NCBI GenBank assembly: GCA_031772625.1
Contig: CM062815.1
Location: forward strand, 915,770,979 to 915,834,978
DNA: 64,000 nt
Source: Pinus tabuliformis
Lineage: Eukaryota; Streptophyta; Pinopsida; Pinales; Pinaceae
Direction of reading: 5' to 3'
The position numbers and the translations under genes are program-made. The number at the start of each line of letters is the position of its first letter. Positions within the stretch are counted from its first letter, which is position 1. The notes under the pieces were generated by a model. The model ran no database searches, was not told the DNA's origin, and worked only from the letters and a program-made list of their open reading frames with translations. Positions 9,853-20,081 of this stretch are shown here, one piece after another.

Positions 9853-10914
9853 TGTTATAGACATTTTTGTGCCTTACAGCATGAAGCATGAAATGTCAAT
9901 AATCTGAGGGATCCAAAGTCCCTAAACATGTTGTTCCTACCCCTAGAGGAACAAGGTCAGCAAACCACAGCACTAAATATCAGTTCTCCACCTGAACACA
10001 CTCAAAAACAAGCTAATTCTGGATCATGTCAACTGCTCCACTGAGCATCTGCGCTGAATGTCAACTGCTCCACTCTGTACCTGCGCTGAATGTCAACAGT
10101 AATGAAGGCTACCTGTGCTGGGCGAGTTTGGCCAAGTGGCACAGTCATTCCTCAAGGTGTCAATGCCCAGGAAGCTTCCAGAATGACACTTGGATCAGGG
10201 AATTCGCCTAGTGATGAGTAAGAGGATCTAGATCTCCAAGTGGAAGCAAGAACCTCCAAGTGGACTCAAGAACTGAAGAATAACTGAAGTGGGAGAGGAC
10301 ACTAGTCAGCTCCATGCCAAGCTCAAGCTGACTCATCCTTTCTCCAAAACTCCTATATATAGAGCTCTCTCATGAGGTCTATGGAGGCTGGAATCTGGTG
10401 AATGTAAGGAAGTGTTGTTGGTTTGAGTATAGAACTATTGGGTGATTTGCTTGAAGGAGGTGAAGAGTAGATTTCTTTCTGTTGGGAGGTGTTGCTGGAT
10501 TGGGCCTCTTATGGTTGTAACACTCTCAGAACTTTACTTCTTCCATTAGTAAAGCATTTGAGGTTCTTCTATATGCATGTGTCTCAATGGCGTATTGATG
10601 CTTGTATATTTGATTTATTCTAATCCTTGAATCAATTATGAATGTATGCTCCTTGTAGTTTCCCTCTCTTGTCATTTTGCAGGATCTTGGTGTAGCTGGG
10701 CCAGTGAAAGAGCAAGGAGATGGGAGCAAGCAGCGAAGAGGGAAGATTGGATCAATCATTAGCGAAAGATAACGGTTAGTGGATCTCTTCCTCCTCTCTC
10801 TTACATCTCATAAAGAAGTAATCTTGAATAGCTTTGCATTCGGTTGTTGCTGAGGTACTATCACCCTTAGAGTGGGATAGGGTCATTCTGTATTGGATAC
10901 TTTTCCCAACAACA
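9853..10914 (+). repeat. LTR L2 (family R), 5' LTR of E2
   Basis: A 1062-bp LTR, TGTTATAG...CAACAACA. U3 carries 32-bp tandem units (10026-10057, 10058-10089, partial after 10090) built on CTGCGCTGAATGTCAA. A TATA box TATATATA at 10354-10361 places the transcript start near 10390 (inferred). The poly(A) motif is changed here (AGTAAA in place of AATAAA). It is followed by AAT and the PBS. Confidence 0.95.
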
Positions 10915-10917
10915 AAT

Positions 10918-10935
10918 TGGCGACTCCGCTGGGGA
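10918..10935 (+). promoter_or_regulatory. Primer binding site of E2, tRNA-Arg type
   Basis: TGGCGACTCCGCTGGGGA begins three bases after the LTR. Plant tRNA-Arg ends with GAGTCGCCA, complementary to the first nine bases, so tRNA-Arg is the likely primer. The assignment comes from remembered tRNA sequence. Confidence 0.75.
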
Positions 10936-11121
10936 TCGTATCTTGTTGGTTGTTTGTGTTTTTGCTATTCATTTCATAAACACAGGGAGTACCGAATCGA
11001 ACTGCATTTGGATCTTTCAAATGCAATGTAGAGGGCAGCTACTCTAGCTCAGTTTCTGGGCATGTTTATGATTTGAAGAGCTGATCCACAAGGACTCTAA
11101 TAAGCTCTTAGTGATAGCTTT
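10936..11121 (+). other. First part of the E2 leader, ending at the nested insertion
   Basis: This 5' untranslated leader matches 40038-40222 of E5 closely and stops at GTGATAGCTTT, where the Athila-like element begins. It resumes at 23704. No coding frame is apparent. Confidence 0.85.
11117..11121 (+). repeat. Target site duplication GCTTT (left)
   Basis: GCTTT directly precedes the 5' LTR of the nested element and recurs right after its 3' LTR. The intact site in E5 (around 40217-40225, GATAGCTTTTCATC) has it once. Confidence 0.9.
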
Positions 11122-12886
11122 TATAGAGCCTCTACTCTACACCTACTTGTCTACCATTTCCCTCAGTTTTTCCTCATCTTTTCTTCACTTTTGCCTCATT
11201 TTCACTGTAAAACCACCCAGATCATTACATTAGGTGTCATTAAGCATGATCAAGTAAGTTTTGCTAATGGATGACTGTTTGTTTAGATTTTGACTTACTT
11301 GCAGGAATTCCGCAGCTGTCTGGCAATCCCGCAGCCATTCAGCAATCCCGCAACCATCTGATGATCCTGCAGCCTTTTTGTTAAACTCAAGGTTCCACGT
11401 GTTAGTTTGCTAAATGAGCCACATGGACACTTAGGTATCAACGTGCTCGAGGTTCCTGTGCCATTTGTTCAACCATCCATGTCATTCGTACCACTGGTCA
11501 AAACTGGTCAAGTTATGGTCAAATAAAGGCAGCTCAACGGTGATTGTAAGCTGTTATGTCACGTCAGCTCAAACGGTGACTTGTCCGCGTTTTGCAGGTG
11601 GTAGGGGACATGATCCAACATGGGATTCATTGCCCATGACGACAGAGCCTCCAGCTCATCCACGCATCCTTATGATGTGTCAATGAACCTTAAATATGCA
11701 TTACAGTTAGTTGTTTTTCAGTTATTAGCTGTACGTGTAGACCATCCTTCAGATGCTTATATATACCTGCGTCTGCGTACGCTTATTTTACTTTTTAGTG
11801 GCTGTACTTTCTGAACTTGTGATAATTTTAAGAGCTTTTGCAAACTCTGTTTTTATAGTGCTATTCTAGCACTCTGTTTTGTATATTTCTGCAAATGGAG
11901 CAATAGAGATAGTGCTGTTTTGAAGCTTTCAATTCCTTAAGTCTTCTTGTGGCTGAATGAGTAGAGGGCCCCTATTCATGTTAGCCTCTGTAAAGTATTT
12001 TATGTTCAGCATTTCTTTATTTTCTCAATCAGCATTTCTTTAAACATGTATAGTTTGATTTATTTGTTTTCTTTTCTTTCACGCTGATCAGTATTGTTTC
12101 CTTGCAGATTTTTAGCCCGGGATTTGTTTTTATGTTTGTGTATTTGCTTTACAAACTAATGGTATTTGAAGTTGACAGGTTCAAGTTGCTGCCTTTGTTC
12201 TTATAGCTGATTTTTAGTCTTATTTCTCAAAGTTCTGCTAACACATGAATGATCTTTTATCATAAATTGCTACCTTTTAAGGATCAGAATACCACTAACT
12301 TGCAGATGGCTTTGAGTGCTTTCTAGACTAATTTTTCACTACTTTCTAATCATACTTTGCATAGTACATATGGCAGAAGTAGAGAGTTAGAAAGAGAAAA
12401 ACGTTATCACTAGTCTTTAAAGTATATCTTTCTTATTTTTAATCACTTTTCTAATTCAACTTGAGCTACTTCCTAATCATACTTTACACAGCACTATGTG
12501 TTTTAAGTAGGGAGTTAGGGAGAGATAATCATTATCTTTGATTTTAAAAGTGACTTTCTTTTCTTTTATTTGCAGCAGCATGAATGGTTTCTAGTGCCAT
12601 TGGAAGTGGTTATTTGCTTTTAAGTTATTTTCAAGTTATTTATTTCCTTCAAGCATTTCCTTTCAAGCAAGTAGTTAGCAATCACTAATCACACACTACC
12701 ACTCATCTGTTTATAAATCACCACTTCATTTTAGGAAGATAAATTAACCACAACAACACCCCCAACGATAAACAAAACTCTAAGAGGTTTCTTAAGTACA
12801 TATAGTACACCTTCACTTCATCAGCTTACGAGCCCCGGGTTGACAATTAATACTAGCAATTTAGATAACACTAAATTGACTAAACA
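11122..12886 (+). repeat. 5' LTR of the Athila-like element
   Basis: 1765 bp, starting TATAGAGCC (TG changed to TA; the 3' copy has TGTAGAGCC) and ending ACTAAACA. Near its left end are 19-bp tandem units (see repeat at 11307). A TATATA box is at about 11758-11765 (GCTTATATATACC). The right half is T-rich. Short open frames such as one at 11465-11686 recur in the 3' LTR and are not considered genes. Confidence 0.94.
11307..11374 (+). repeat. 19-bp tandem repeats in the Athila-like 5' LTR
   Basis: Three full units and part of a fourth, each like ATCCCGCAGCCATTCAGCA, at 11307-11325, 11326-11344, 11345-11363 and 11364-11374. The 3' LTR has the same at 22029-22096. A related array lies in the internal region at 19218-19275. 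Confidence 0.85.
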
Positions 12887-12889
12887 TTT

Positions 12890-12907
12890 TGGCGCCGTTG
12901 CCGGGGA
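12890..12907 (+). promoter_or_regulatory. Primer binding site, tRNA-Asp type
   Basis: TGGCGCCGTTGCCGGGGA starts three bases after the LTR. It is the well-known plant tRNA-Asp complementary site of many Athila and other Ty3/gypsy elements. Confidence 0.92.
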
Positions 12908-13146
12908 AGTGAAATTAAGTAGCCATATTCTTAGAGAAAAAAAAAACATAAAATTTCAAGAAAAGAAGTTAATAGCCTATCTAAGTATGCTCTCCTCTTG
13001 CACTTTGAAGTGATCTGGAGGATCAGAAAGGAGAAAGTTATTGATTTAATAGTTTCTTGAGTATGCTCTCTTCTTGCACCTAGAGTGACCTGGAAGATCA
13101 GAAAAAGAACTATTTAACTTGACTTGAAGATAAAATAAAAAATGAC
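12908..13146 (+). other. Leader of the Athila-like element
   Basis: 239 bp between PBS and gag. It contains two imperfect copies of a segment around 'GTATGCTCTC(C/T)TCTTGCAC' followed by 'GA(T/C)CTGGA(G/A)GATCAGAAA' (near 12986-13035 and 13064-13105). No coding frame. Confidence 0.7.
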
Positions 13147-15108
13147 ATGCATAGAGCTAGAGATTCTAGGGGAAGGTTTTTAGCTAGAGCTCGAAGTTCA
13201 ATTTTTACAAGTCCATCTGCTTCAAGAGATAGACAAGAGACACCTCCCTTATCTCCAACCGAAACTCCTAGTCCTAGAATTCCTGAAATTCAAGAGCCAA
13301 GAGTTGACTCTCCTACACCTTCTATTGAGTTTGAACCAGGAAGAGACTCTTCTCTTTCTCCTACAAGAAAACCAATTGTAATTGAGGAAATAGACTCACT
13401 TGAAGAAGAAGGAGAAATCTCTTCTTATTCACCCTTTGTAGAAGAACCAGAAGATTTTGAAATCCCTAGGAGAATCATCATGGCAGAGGAAGAAGGAGGT
13501 GGTAGAGGTAGAGGTAGAGGAGGAGGAGGAAATAACAATAATAATGGAGGAGGTAGAGGTCCCATTGGAGGAAATAGAGATGGGGATAACTCATTTGGGT
13601 TTCCCATTGTTAATGAGGATTCCCGAGCCACCATGAAAAACATATCACCATCCGTCCTCCCAAATTTTCATGGGTTAAGAACTGAGGACCCTGAAACATT
13701 CTTGTTTGAATTTGAAGTTGTGTGTCGAACCTATGACTATCTGGATGATACTCAGAAACTCAAACTGTTCCCATCAACATTAAAAGATCAAGCTTTGAAA
13801 TGGTTCATGGGGTTACTTACTCAATCCATTAGGACTTGGGATGAAATGAAACAAACCTTTTTGGATAGGTATTTGGACTATTGTATGCCTACTAATCACA
13901 AGGACGAGGTTTTTAAAATGATGCAAAAAGAAGATGAGAGCTTAGAAGATTTACTTGAGAGATTTCAATATAACTTAAAAAGAGCAAAAATGAGTACCTT
14001 GGATGAAGAGACCTTAAAAGCCCTCTTATTAAAAGCCATTAGGGATGAATGGATAGATATCTTAAACATGATGGGGAAAGGGGATATTTCTCAACTTTCT
14101 CTCAATGATATAGCAGAACTTTGTATCCATCTCTCAAGGGGCAAATCAAAAACTCAAAAAGGGCCTAGAGATCCTTCTCTCCTTAGGGCAAATAAATCTG
14201 CAACAGGATCAGTGAGTAGGGCTGAAATCGGTAATATGCTAGATGAATTTAAAACTGACATCTTAGGGAGTCTTAGTGAACAAATCGATACCCTTAAGAT
14301 TCAAAATAAACAAAAAGCAGAAGCCGAGGCTATGACTATCTTTTGCCCGAAGTGTAGAAAGAAGCATGCTTTAAGGGAATGTCCCTTGGAAGCACAAGTT
14401 GTGGAAACCTGTGTAATTTGCTCAGAAACTCATGAGACCAAGGATTGTCCTTCAATCCCTGGCCTCAAAGCAGTCTTTCAAGAAGATCCAAGTACGCTTG
14501 AATCTCTTTGTCTTGTTGCAAGAAGACCTTGGCAGGGGCAGCAAAATCAAGGGTTTAACAACTCTATGAATTTCCAACCCCCACCAAATTGGAATCCTTG
14601 GCAACAACCTTGGTCACAACCACAAAATCCTTTCCAAGCATGGTTGCAAAGCATGCAAATGCAAAATCCTTATGGGAGATTTGCCCAATTCTATCAATAT
14701 CCTCAATCCTTTCAGAATCAGCAAGCTCCTCAACTTCCAAATCAAGGTCAACAATTGTCATTGCCATTCCCTCAACAACAACAACAACCTCCTCCACAAA
14801 ATCAAAATTCTCAACTCTTGCTACAATCTCAACAGAGGCCAAATCAACTTCCTTCTCAGCCTCAACCAAACCCCAATAATAGGAATCCTCAAAATGCTTA
14901 TGTGATGGAAGGTCAACCGCTCATGGAAGGACAACCATTCCCTACCTATATGGTTGTTCCTCTCAATGAGGTACAACTCAGATCAAGTAGAATCCTAGAC
15001 CAACCTTCTACAAATGCTCAACAACCAAGCATTTTCGAGGAAGAATCTCTCAAAGTCAATAAGGGTTCTGAAGCATCCCTTCAAAACCCAAGCATTCAAG
15101 AAAAATAA
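13147..15108 (+). CDS. gag of the Athila-like element (653 codons)
   Basis: Structural protein of the particle. The N-terminal 115 residues are Ser/Pro/Glu-rich, followed by a Gly/Arg/Asn-rich stretch (about 118-145). The capsid-like Retrotrans_gag region runs about 170-330 (NFHGLRTEDPETFLFEFE...WFMGLL...FLDRYLDY). Two zinc knuckles follow: CPKCRKKHALREC near residue 400 and CVICSETHETKDC near residue 425, both CX2CX3HX4C. The tail is Gln/Pro/Asn-rich. The stop TAA at 15106-15108 lies in the same frame as the downstream protease, so it is either a readthrough point or a mutation in one gag-pol frame. Confidence 0.92.
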   Translation: MHRARDSRGRFLARARSSIFTSPSASRDRQETPPLSPTETPSPRIPEIQEPRVDSPTPSIEFEPGRDSSLSPTRKPIVIEEIDSLEEEGEISSYSPFVEEPEDFEIPRRIIMAEEEGGGRGRGRGGGGNNNNNGGGRGPIGGNRDGDNSFGFPIVNEDSRATMKNISPSVLPNFHGLRTEDPETFLFEFEVVCRTYDYLDDTQKLKLFPSTLKDQALKWFMGLLTQSIRTWDEMKQTFLDRYLDYCMPTNHKDEVFKMMQKEDESLEDLLERFQYNLKRAKMSTLDEETLKALLLKAIRDEWIDILNMMGKGDISQLSLNDIAELCIHLSRGKSKTQKGPRDPSLLRANKSATGSVSRAEIGNMLDEFKTDILGSLSEQIDTLKIQNKQKAEAEAMTIFCPKCRKKHALRECPLEAQVVETCVICSETHETKDCPSIPGLKAVFQEDPSTLESLCLVARRPWQGQQNQGFNNSMNFQPPPNWNPWQQPWSQPQNPFQAWLQSMQMQNPYGRFAQFYQYPQSFQNQQAPQLPNQGQQLSLPFPQQQQQPPPQNQNSQLLLQSQQRPNQLPSQPQPNPNNRNPQNAYVMEGQPLMEGQPFPTYMVVPLNEVQLRSSRILDQPSTNAQQPSIFEEESLKVNKGSEASLQNPSIQEK

Positions 15109-18100
15109 AAAGAATCAACTCCCATAGTTGAGCAACCTACATCTTCAACTACACCTCCTTTCCCTGAAAGGTTACAAATTGATAAGGGGGTGGAAAAACA
15201 AATTTGGTTGCCTGACTATGACTTTCTAGATGAATTGAAAAATGTTTGTATCAAGATTCCCTTGTTAACAGCCATTAAGGAAATTCCCATCCTAGCAAAG
15301 ACAATAAAGGAGTTGAGTTTGAAAAAAACAGGAAAGAAAACCAGAGATACCAAAAGGATACATCTAGTTGGAAAAATTGCAGATATTATGATGGGTAAGA
15401 TTACCATGCAAAAGTATGTGGATCCCGATAGCCCTATTGTTAAAACTCATATTAATGGGGTTGAAATCCCAAATACTCTGATTGACCTAGGAGCCGCTAT
15501 CAACATCATGAGTAGACAGACCATGGATCAGTTAAAGCTTCCTAACCTTCTCTTTACACCTACTTTGCTGCAACTTGCAAATAGATCAATCATCAAACCT
15601 GATGGTGTATTGGAAGATATTCCAGTCTCACTAGACTCTTGGGAGTATCCAGTTGATTTTATGATTTTAACTCCCAAGAACAATCTAGGAGGACATCCTC
15701 TTATTTTAGGAAGACCTTGGTTGGCCACAGCTGATGCTTTCATAAGTTGTAGGTCTGGAGACATGTATATATTAGATGGTAATTCTACCAAGAAATTCAA
15801 CTTGTATCCTCCCGCAAAGGCAATAACAGAAATAGGAGAAGATGAGTGGATCAATGATGAGGATACTCTTCAACCTGTTCTAACCATCTCTGAGATTAGT
15901 GAGGATAGTCAAATTCTAAATACATTAGAAAATTTTGAAACACCTTTAGAATATGACTCTACACAGTTTCAGTTAGATGCAGACATTGAATATCTCTCCT
16001 CTAGACAGATGTCTCTCTTCTCAATGGAAGAGTTTGGTAATTCTACAGTTGAAATCTTTCCAGGAAAAACATTGAACATTAACAAGAACTTGGAAAGACC
16101 ACAACAAGAAGAATTAACTAAACTGTTGCAAAAACATTCCACTGCCTTTGCATGGGAATACACTGACATGAAAGGAATCGACCCTAAGACTTGTATTCAT
16201 CACATTTATATTGAAGAAAACAGCAGACCTATTAGGCAGCCACAAAGACGGATGAATCCAAATCTTAGGGAAATTGTGAAAGAAGAACTTCAGAAATTGC
16301 TCAAGGTAAACTTCATTTACCACATTTCAGATAGCCAATGGGTTTCTCCCTTGGTTATAGTGCCCAAAAAGAATGGTAAATGGAGAGTTTTCATTGGCTA
16401 TTGAGAATTGAACAAGGCAACCTTAAAGGATCATTTCCCTCTACCTTTTATTGATCAGGTACTAGACACTTTAGCAGGTAAAAAGTATTTCTCATTCTTG
16501 GATGGTTTTAGTGGTTACAATCAGATTCAGGTAGCACCTGAAGATCAAGACAAAACCACCTTTACTTGTCCTTGGGGAACTTTTGCCAACCGAGTACTCC
16601 CTTTTGGATTATGCAATGCACCCGCTACATTTCAAAGGGTTGTACTAGGAATCTTCTCAGATCTGATTCATGATTGTGTAGAGGTATACATGGACGATTT
16701 CACAGTTTATGGTAATACATTTGAAGAAGCTTTGGCAAATTTGGAAAAAGTACTAGTAAGATGTAAGGAAACAAATCTTTCTTTAAGTCATGAAAAGTGT
16801 TTTATGATGTTTACTGAAGGGATTGTTTTAGGACATCATATTTCAGGAGATGGAATCAAAGTTGATAGATCTAAAGTCGAAGTCATCTCTAAGTTACCTG
16901 TTCCAAATTGCCAAAGAGATGTTAGAAGTTTTCTTGGGTTTACTGGTTATTACAGAAGATTTATTGAAAACTTCACTAAGATAGCATCCCCTCTTTTCAA
17001 ACTACTTACTAAAGATTGTGAATTTAAGTGGGATCCTGAATGTCAATCTGCCTTTGAAGCTTTAAAGACTAGAATATCTAAAGCACCCATTCTAAGGGGT
17101 CCAAATTGGAAACTCCCTTTTCACATTTCTATTGATGCTTCAGATACAGCTTTAGGAGCTGTTTTGGGACAAAAGGATTTGATCCCTTATGCCATTTATT
17201 ACACAAGTAAGAATTTGACTCCTACTGAGTTAAATTACACTGTTACTGAAAAGGAATTTCTAGCCGTTGTTCATGCTATAAACAAGTTTAGACATTATAT
17301 AACCGGCTATGAAACTTTTGTCCATACTGATCACTCTGCCATTAGAGACCTCATGAATAAACCAGTCACTAATGGTAGAGTTACAAGATGGCTTTTGCTT
17401 TTACAAGAATTCAACATAACTGTGTTAGATCGACCAGGTAAACAGAACACAGTAGCTGATTTCTTGTCTAGAATTCAAAACACTAATGAGGATTCTCTTG
17501 TAGAGGATAAATTTCCAGATGAGTATTTTTTTGCAGTAACTACCAAAACTCCTTGGTATGCTGATATTGCTAATTATTTAGTTACTGGAAAGTTACCTTT
17601 ACATTTATTTCCTAATGAGAAAAGGAAAATCATTCAGGAGAGTTCACATTATTCTTGGATTTCTAATGAATTGTTCAAGACAGGGCCAGATTTTATGATC
17701 AGAAGATGTGTACGGGAGGATGAAATGCCTGACATCCTTAAGGCATGTCATGACGAACCTTGTGGCAGACACTTTGCTGATAAGAGGACAGCCTATAAAA
17801 TCCTTTCTTTAGGATATTATTGGCCTTCTCTCTTTAAGGATGCAAAGCAATATGTTAGAAGGTGTGACAGTTGTCAGAGAGTTGGAAGACCAACTCTTTC
17901 AAATGAAATGCCACTACAGCCACAGGTATGCATCGAACCCTTCGAGAAATGGGCTCTAGATTTTGTTGGACCAATTAATCCGCCATCCAAGCAAAAGAGA
18001 TATATATTGGTTTGTACTGATTATGTTACTAAGTGGGTAGAAGCTAAAGCATTGACTTCTGCTACTGAAAATTCAGTTGTTCAATTTCTTTTTGAGGATA

Positions 18101-18885
18101 TTTTCACTCGTTTTGGTGTCCCAAGAGAAATTGTAACAGATCAGGGGAGCCAATTTATATCAAGGATGATGGAGAAGTTGATGGAGGAGTATAAGATCAA
18201 GCATAGAACATCTACTCCATACCATCCGCAAGCGAATGGTCAAGTAGAATCTACAAATAAAGTTCTTGAAAGCATCATCACAAAGATTGTTCATCTTCAT
18301 AGAAGAGATTGGGAAGAAAGGCTTCCTGAAGCCTTATGGGCCTATAGAACTACATGGAGGAACACCACAGGACATTCTCCCTATGAACTTGTTTATGGGA
18401 AGGAAGTCCTGTTCCCCATTGAGTTCCAAATCAAGACCTTCAAGACAGCAGTTCAATTGGGGATGAGCTTATCAGAAGCCCAGAAGCATAGAATGGACCA
18501 GTTAAATGAACTAGATGAAATGAGACAAGATGCAATTCTAAGGACCGATCTAGTTCAGCACCAAAGAATCAAATGACATGATCGACATATCAAAGAAAAG
18601 AAGTTTCAAAAGGGTGATTGGGCACTCTTGTTTGATTCCAAATTTAAGGACTTCAAGGGAAAATTTCAAACTCATTGGCTTGGGCCATATGAGATTGATG
18701 AAGTCTTTAATAATGGAGCAGTTAGAGTGAAGACTATTGATGAACTTCAAACTCCCTTTATTGTGAATGGCCACCGGTTGAAAGTTTACCACAAGCCACT
18801 CTCAAAAGAGGAGTTTGTTAAGTTGTTCCAAGGCGATTCTGAAATAAGGCTGGTGGAGAAGAATTCTTCTCCTCCATTAGCCTAA
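15109..18885 (+). pseudogene. pol of the Athila-like element (protease-RT-RNase H-integrase)
   Basis: It continues the gag frame exactly, broken only by TGA at 16402 (in 'IGY*ELNK') and TGA at 18574. Protease has LIDLGAAINIM (near 15478-15510, D-L-G type). RT has FLDGFSGYNQI and the YMDD box at about 16687-16698. RNase H begins FHISIDASDTALGAVLGQ near 17120. Integrase has a zinc-binding segment near 17750-17885, ALDFVGP at 17953, VTDQGSQF near 18136 and YHPQANGQVESTN with the D-35-E spacing, then WLGPYEI near 18677 and a tail to 18885. All catalytic residues are present; two point changes would explain the loss of function. Confidence 0.93.
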
Positions 18886-20081
18886 TCTCTGTTTCTTTCA
18901 ATTTCAGTTCAATAAATTAAAAAAAAATAATAAATGTATGAGCCTGAAAACCAATCTCTGATTGGCAGTCTCATGCAGAAAACCTGAGGTGAAAATCAGG
19001 GTCACCTGACACCTCATGTTTTCCAAAAAAATCTCTCTCTTTTTCATCTTATTTCGCCATTTCATCCATTCCATTTCACCATCTCATTCCATCTAACCAT
19101 TTTCACTTCACCTCACTGCTTTCCACCCATTCATCCATTCATTCCATTTTATTTCATTAATAAAAGTTTTTTTCAGACAACTAAGGTCATTTTGTGCAGC
19201 TGGAGGACACTATTGCAGTTCCCGCAGCTATTTGGCAATTCTGCAGCCGTTTAGCCTTTCCGCAGCCCCTCTGCACCTGCACAAAGAAACACAGTCCGTT
19301 TGAGAAATTTTTACAGTTCAAAAATCACCAATAACAAGGAGGAAAGAGTCATGTAATAGCAATGAGTTAACAAAGGGTTAATGGCAAATCATTGGAAGGC
19401 AAACCAAACGCGGATCTGAGGTATGTTTTAATCTTAAACTTGCAGTTATTTTCATTACGCAAAGTTTGCTGGGTCATGTCTTTTTGCCACTAATTGTAAT
19501 GATTATCCATTTTCCCTACCATGCGACCATATACCATGCATATCTTCCAAGTCCATCAGTCTTTGATTATCACGATTTTGGAAATCACTTACGGCTGCTT
19601 CTGTCATTAAGGCTTTCGTACCCTAATGACGTAGCCTAATGTACTACGACTCTCTAAGTCCTCATTCCGCAGCCATGTGTAAATCTACCGCCGAAATCTA
19701 AGGAGCTAGCCGTTCCTATTCATTATTTCGAAACCCTCCTATGCTCATAACACTTCATTTCACGCTGTTCCATTCTCTCATTTCCTTCATTTCGTTCCAC
19801 TCACTACGCTGTCTCCATAAACCATACTCTGTTTTCCTCTCTGCTAATTCTGAGAAACAGTGAATACATATAACCAGTGAACGTATGTATTACGACTGTC
19901 AAGCCACCGTTCCACTGTGTTAAAGCTGTAATCCACCATTTCACTGTGTTCAAGCCGTGAATTCACCGTGTCTAAGGCTATTGTTGAAGCCATACAACCT
20001 CCTCTCCACAAAATTCTGGAACAGAGCCGAGAAATTACTGTGTAAAGCCACCATTGAAGTCGTGTTTTAGAACAAAAAGCC
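18886..20081 (+). other. Spacer between integrase and the extra ORF of the Athila-like element
   Basis: 1.2 kb without a convincing coding frame. It contains a C/T-rich stretch (19020-19150), the 19-bp-period CCGCAGC array at 19218-19275, and several diverged repeats of 'CACTGTGTTAAAGC / TTCACTGTGTTCAAGCCGTGAATTCACCGTG' at 19910-19975 just before the extra ORF. In this class of elements such a spacer often carries the promoter or splice acceptor for the downstream ORF; none is proven here. Confidence 0.6.
19218..19275 (+). repeat. Internal copy of the 19-bp CCGCAGC repeat
   Basis: Three units (GTTCCCGCAGCTATTTGGCA, ATTCTGCAGCCGTTTAGCC, TTTCCGCAGCCCCTCTGCA) share period and core with the LTR array but lie far from the LTRs, between integrase and the extra ORF. 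Confidence 0.75.

Noticed and set aside
10918-10935. A tRNA gene near the PBS sites
   Set aside because: Only the 18-bp primer-complementary segment is present; no cloverleaf sequence on either side. I found no tRNA or rRNA gene in the window.
11465-11686. 73-codon frame in the Athila-like LTRs (MFNHPCHSYHW), repeated at 22187
   Set aside because: Present in both LTRs by duplication and spans promoter-like sequence. No coding signature beyond being open.
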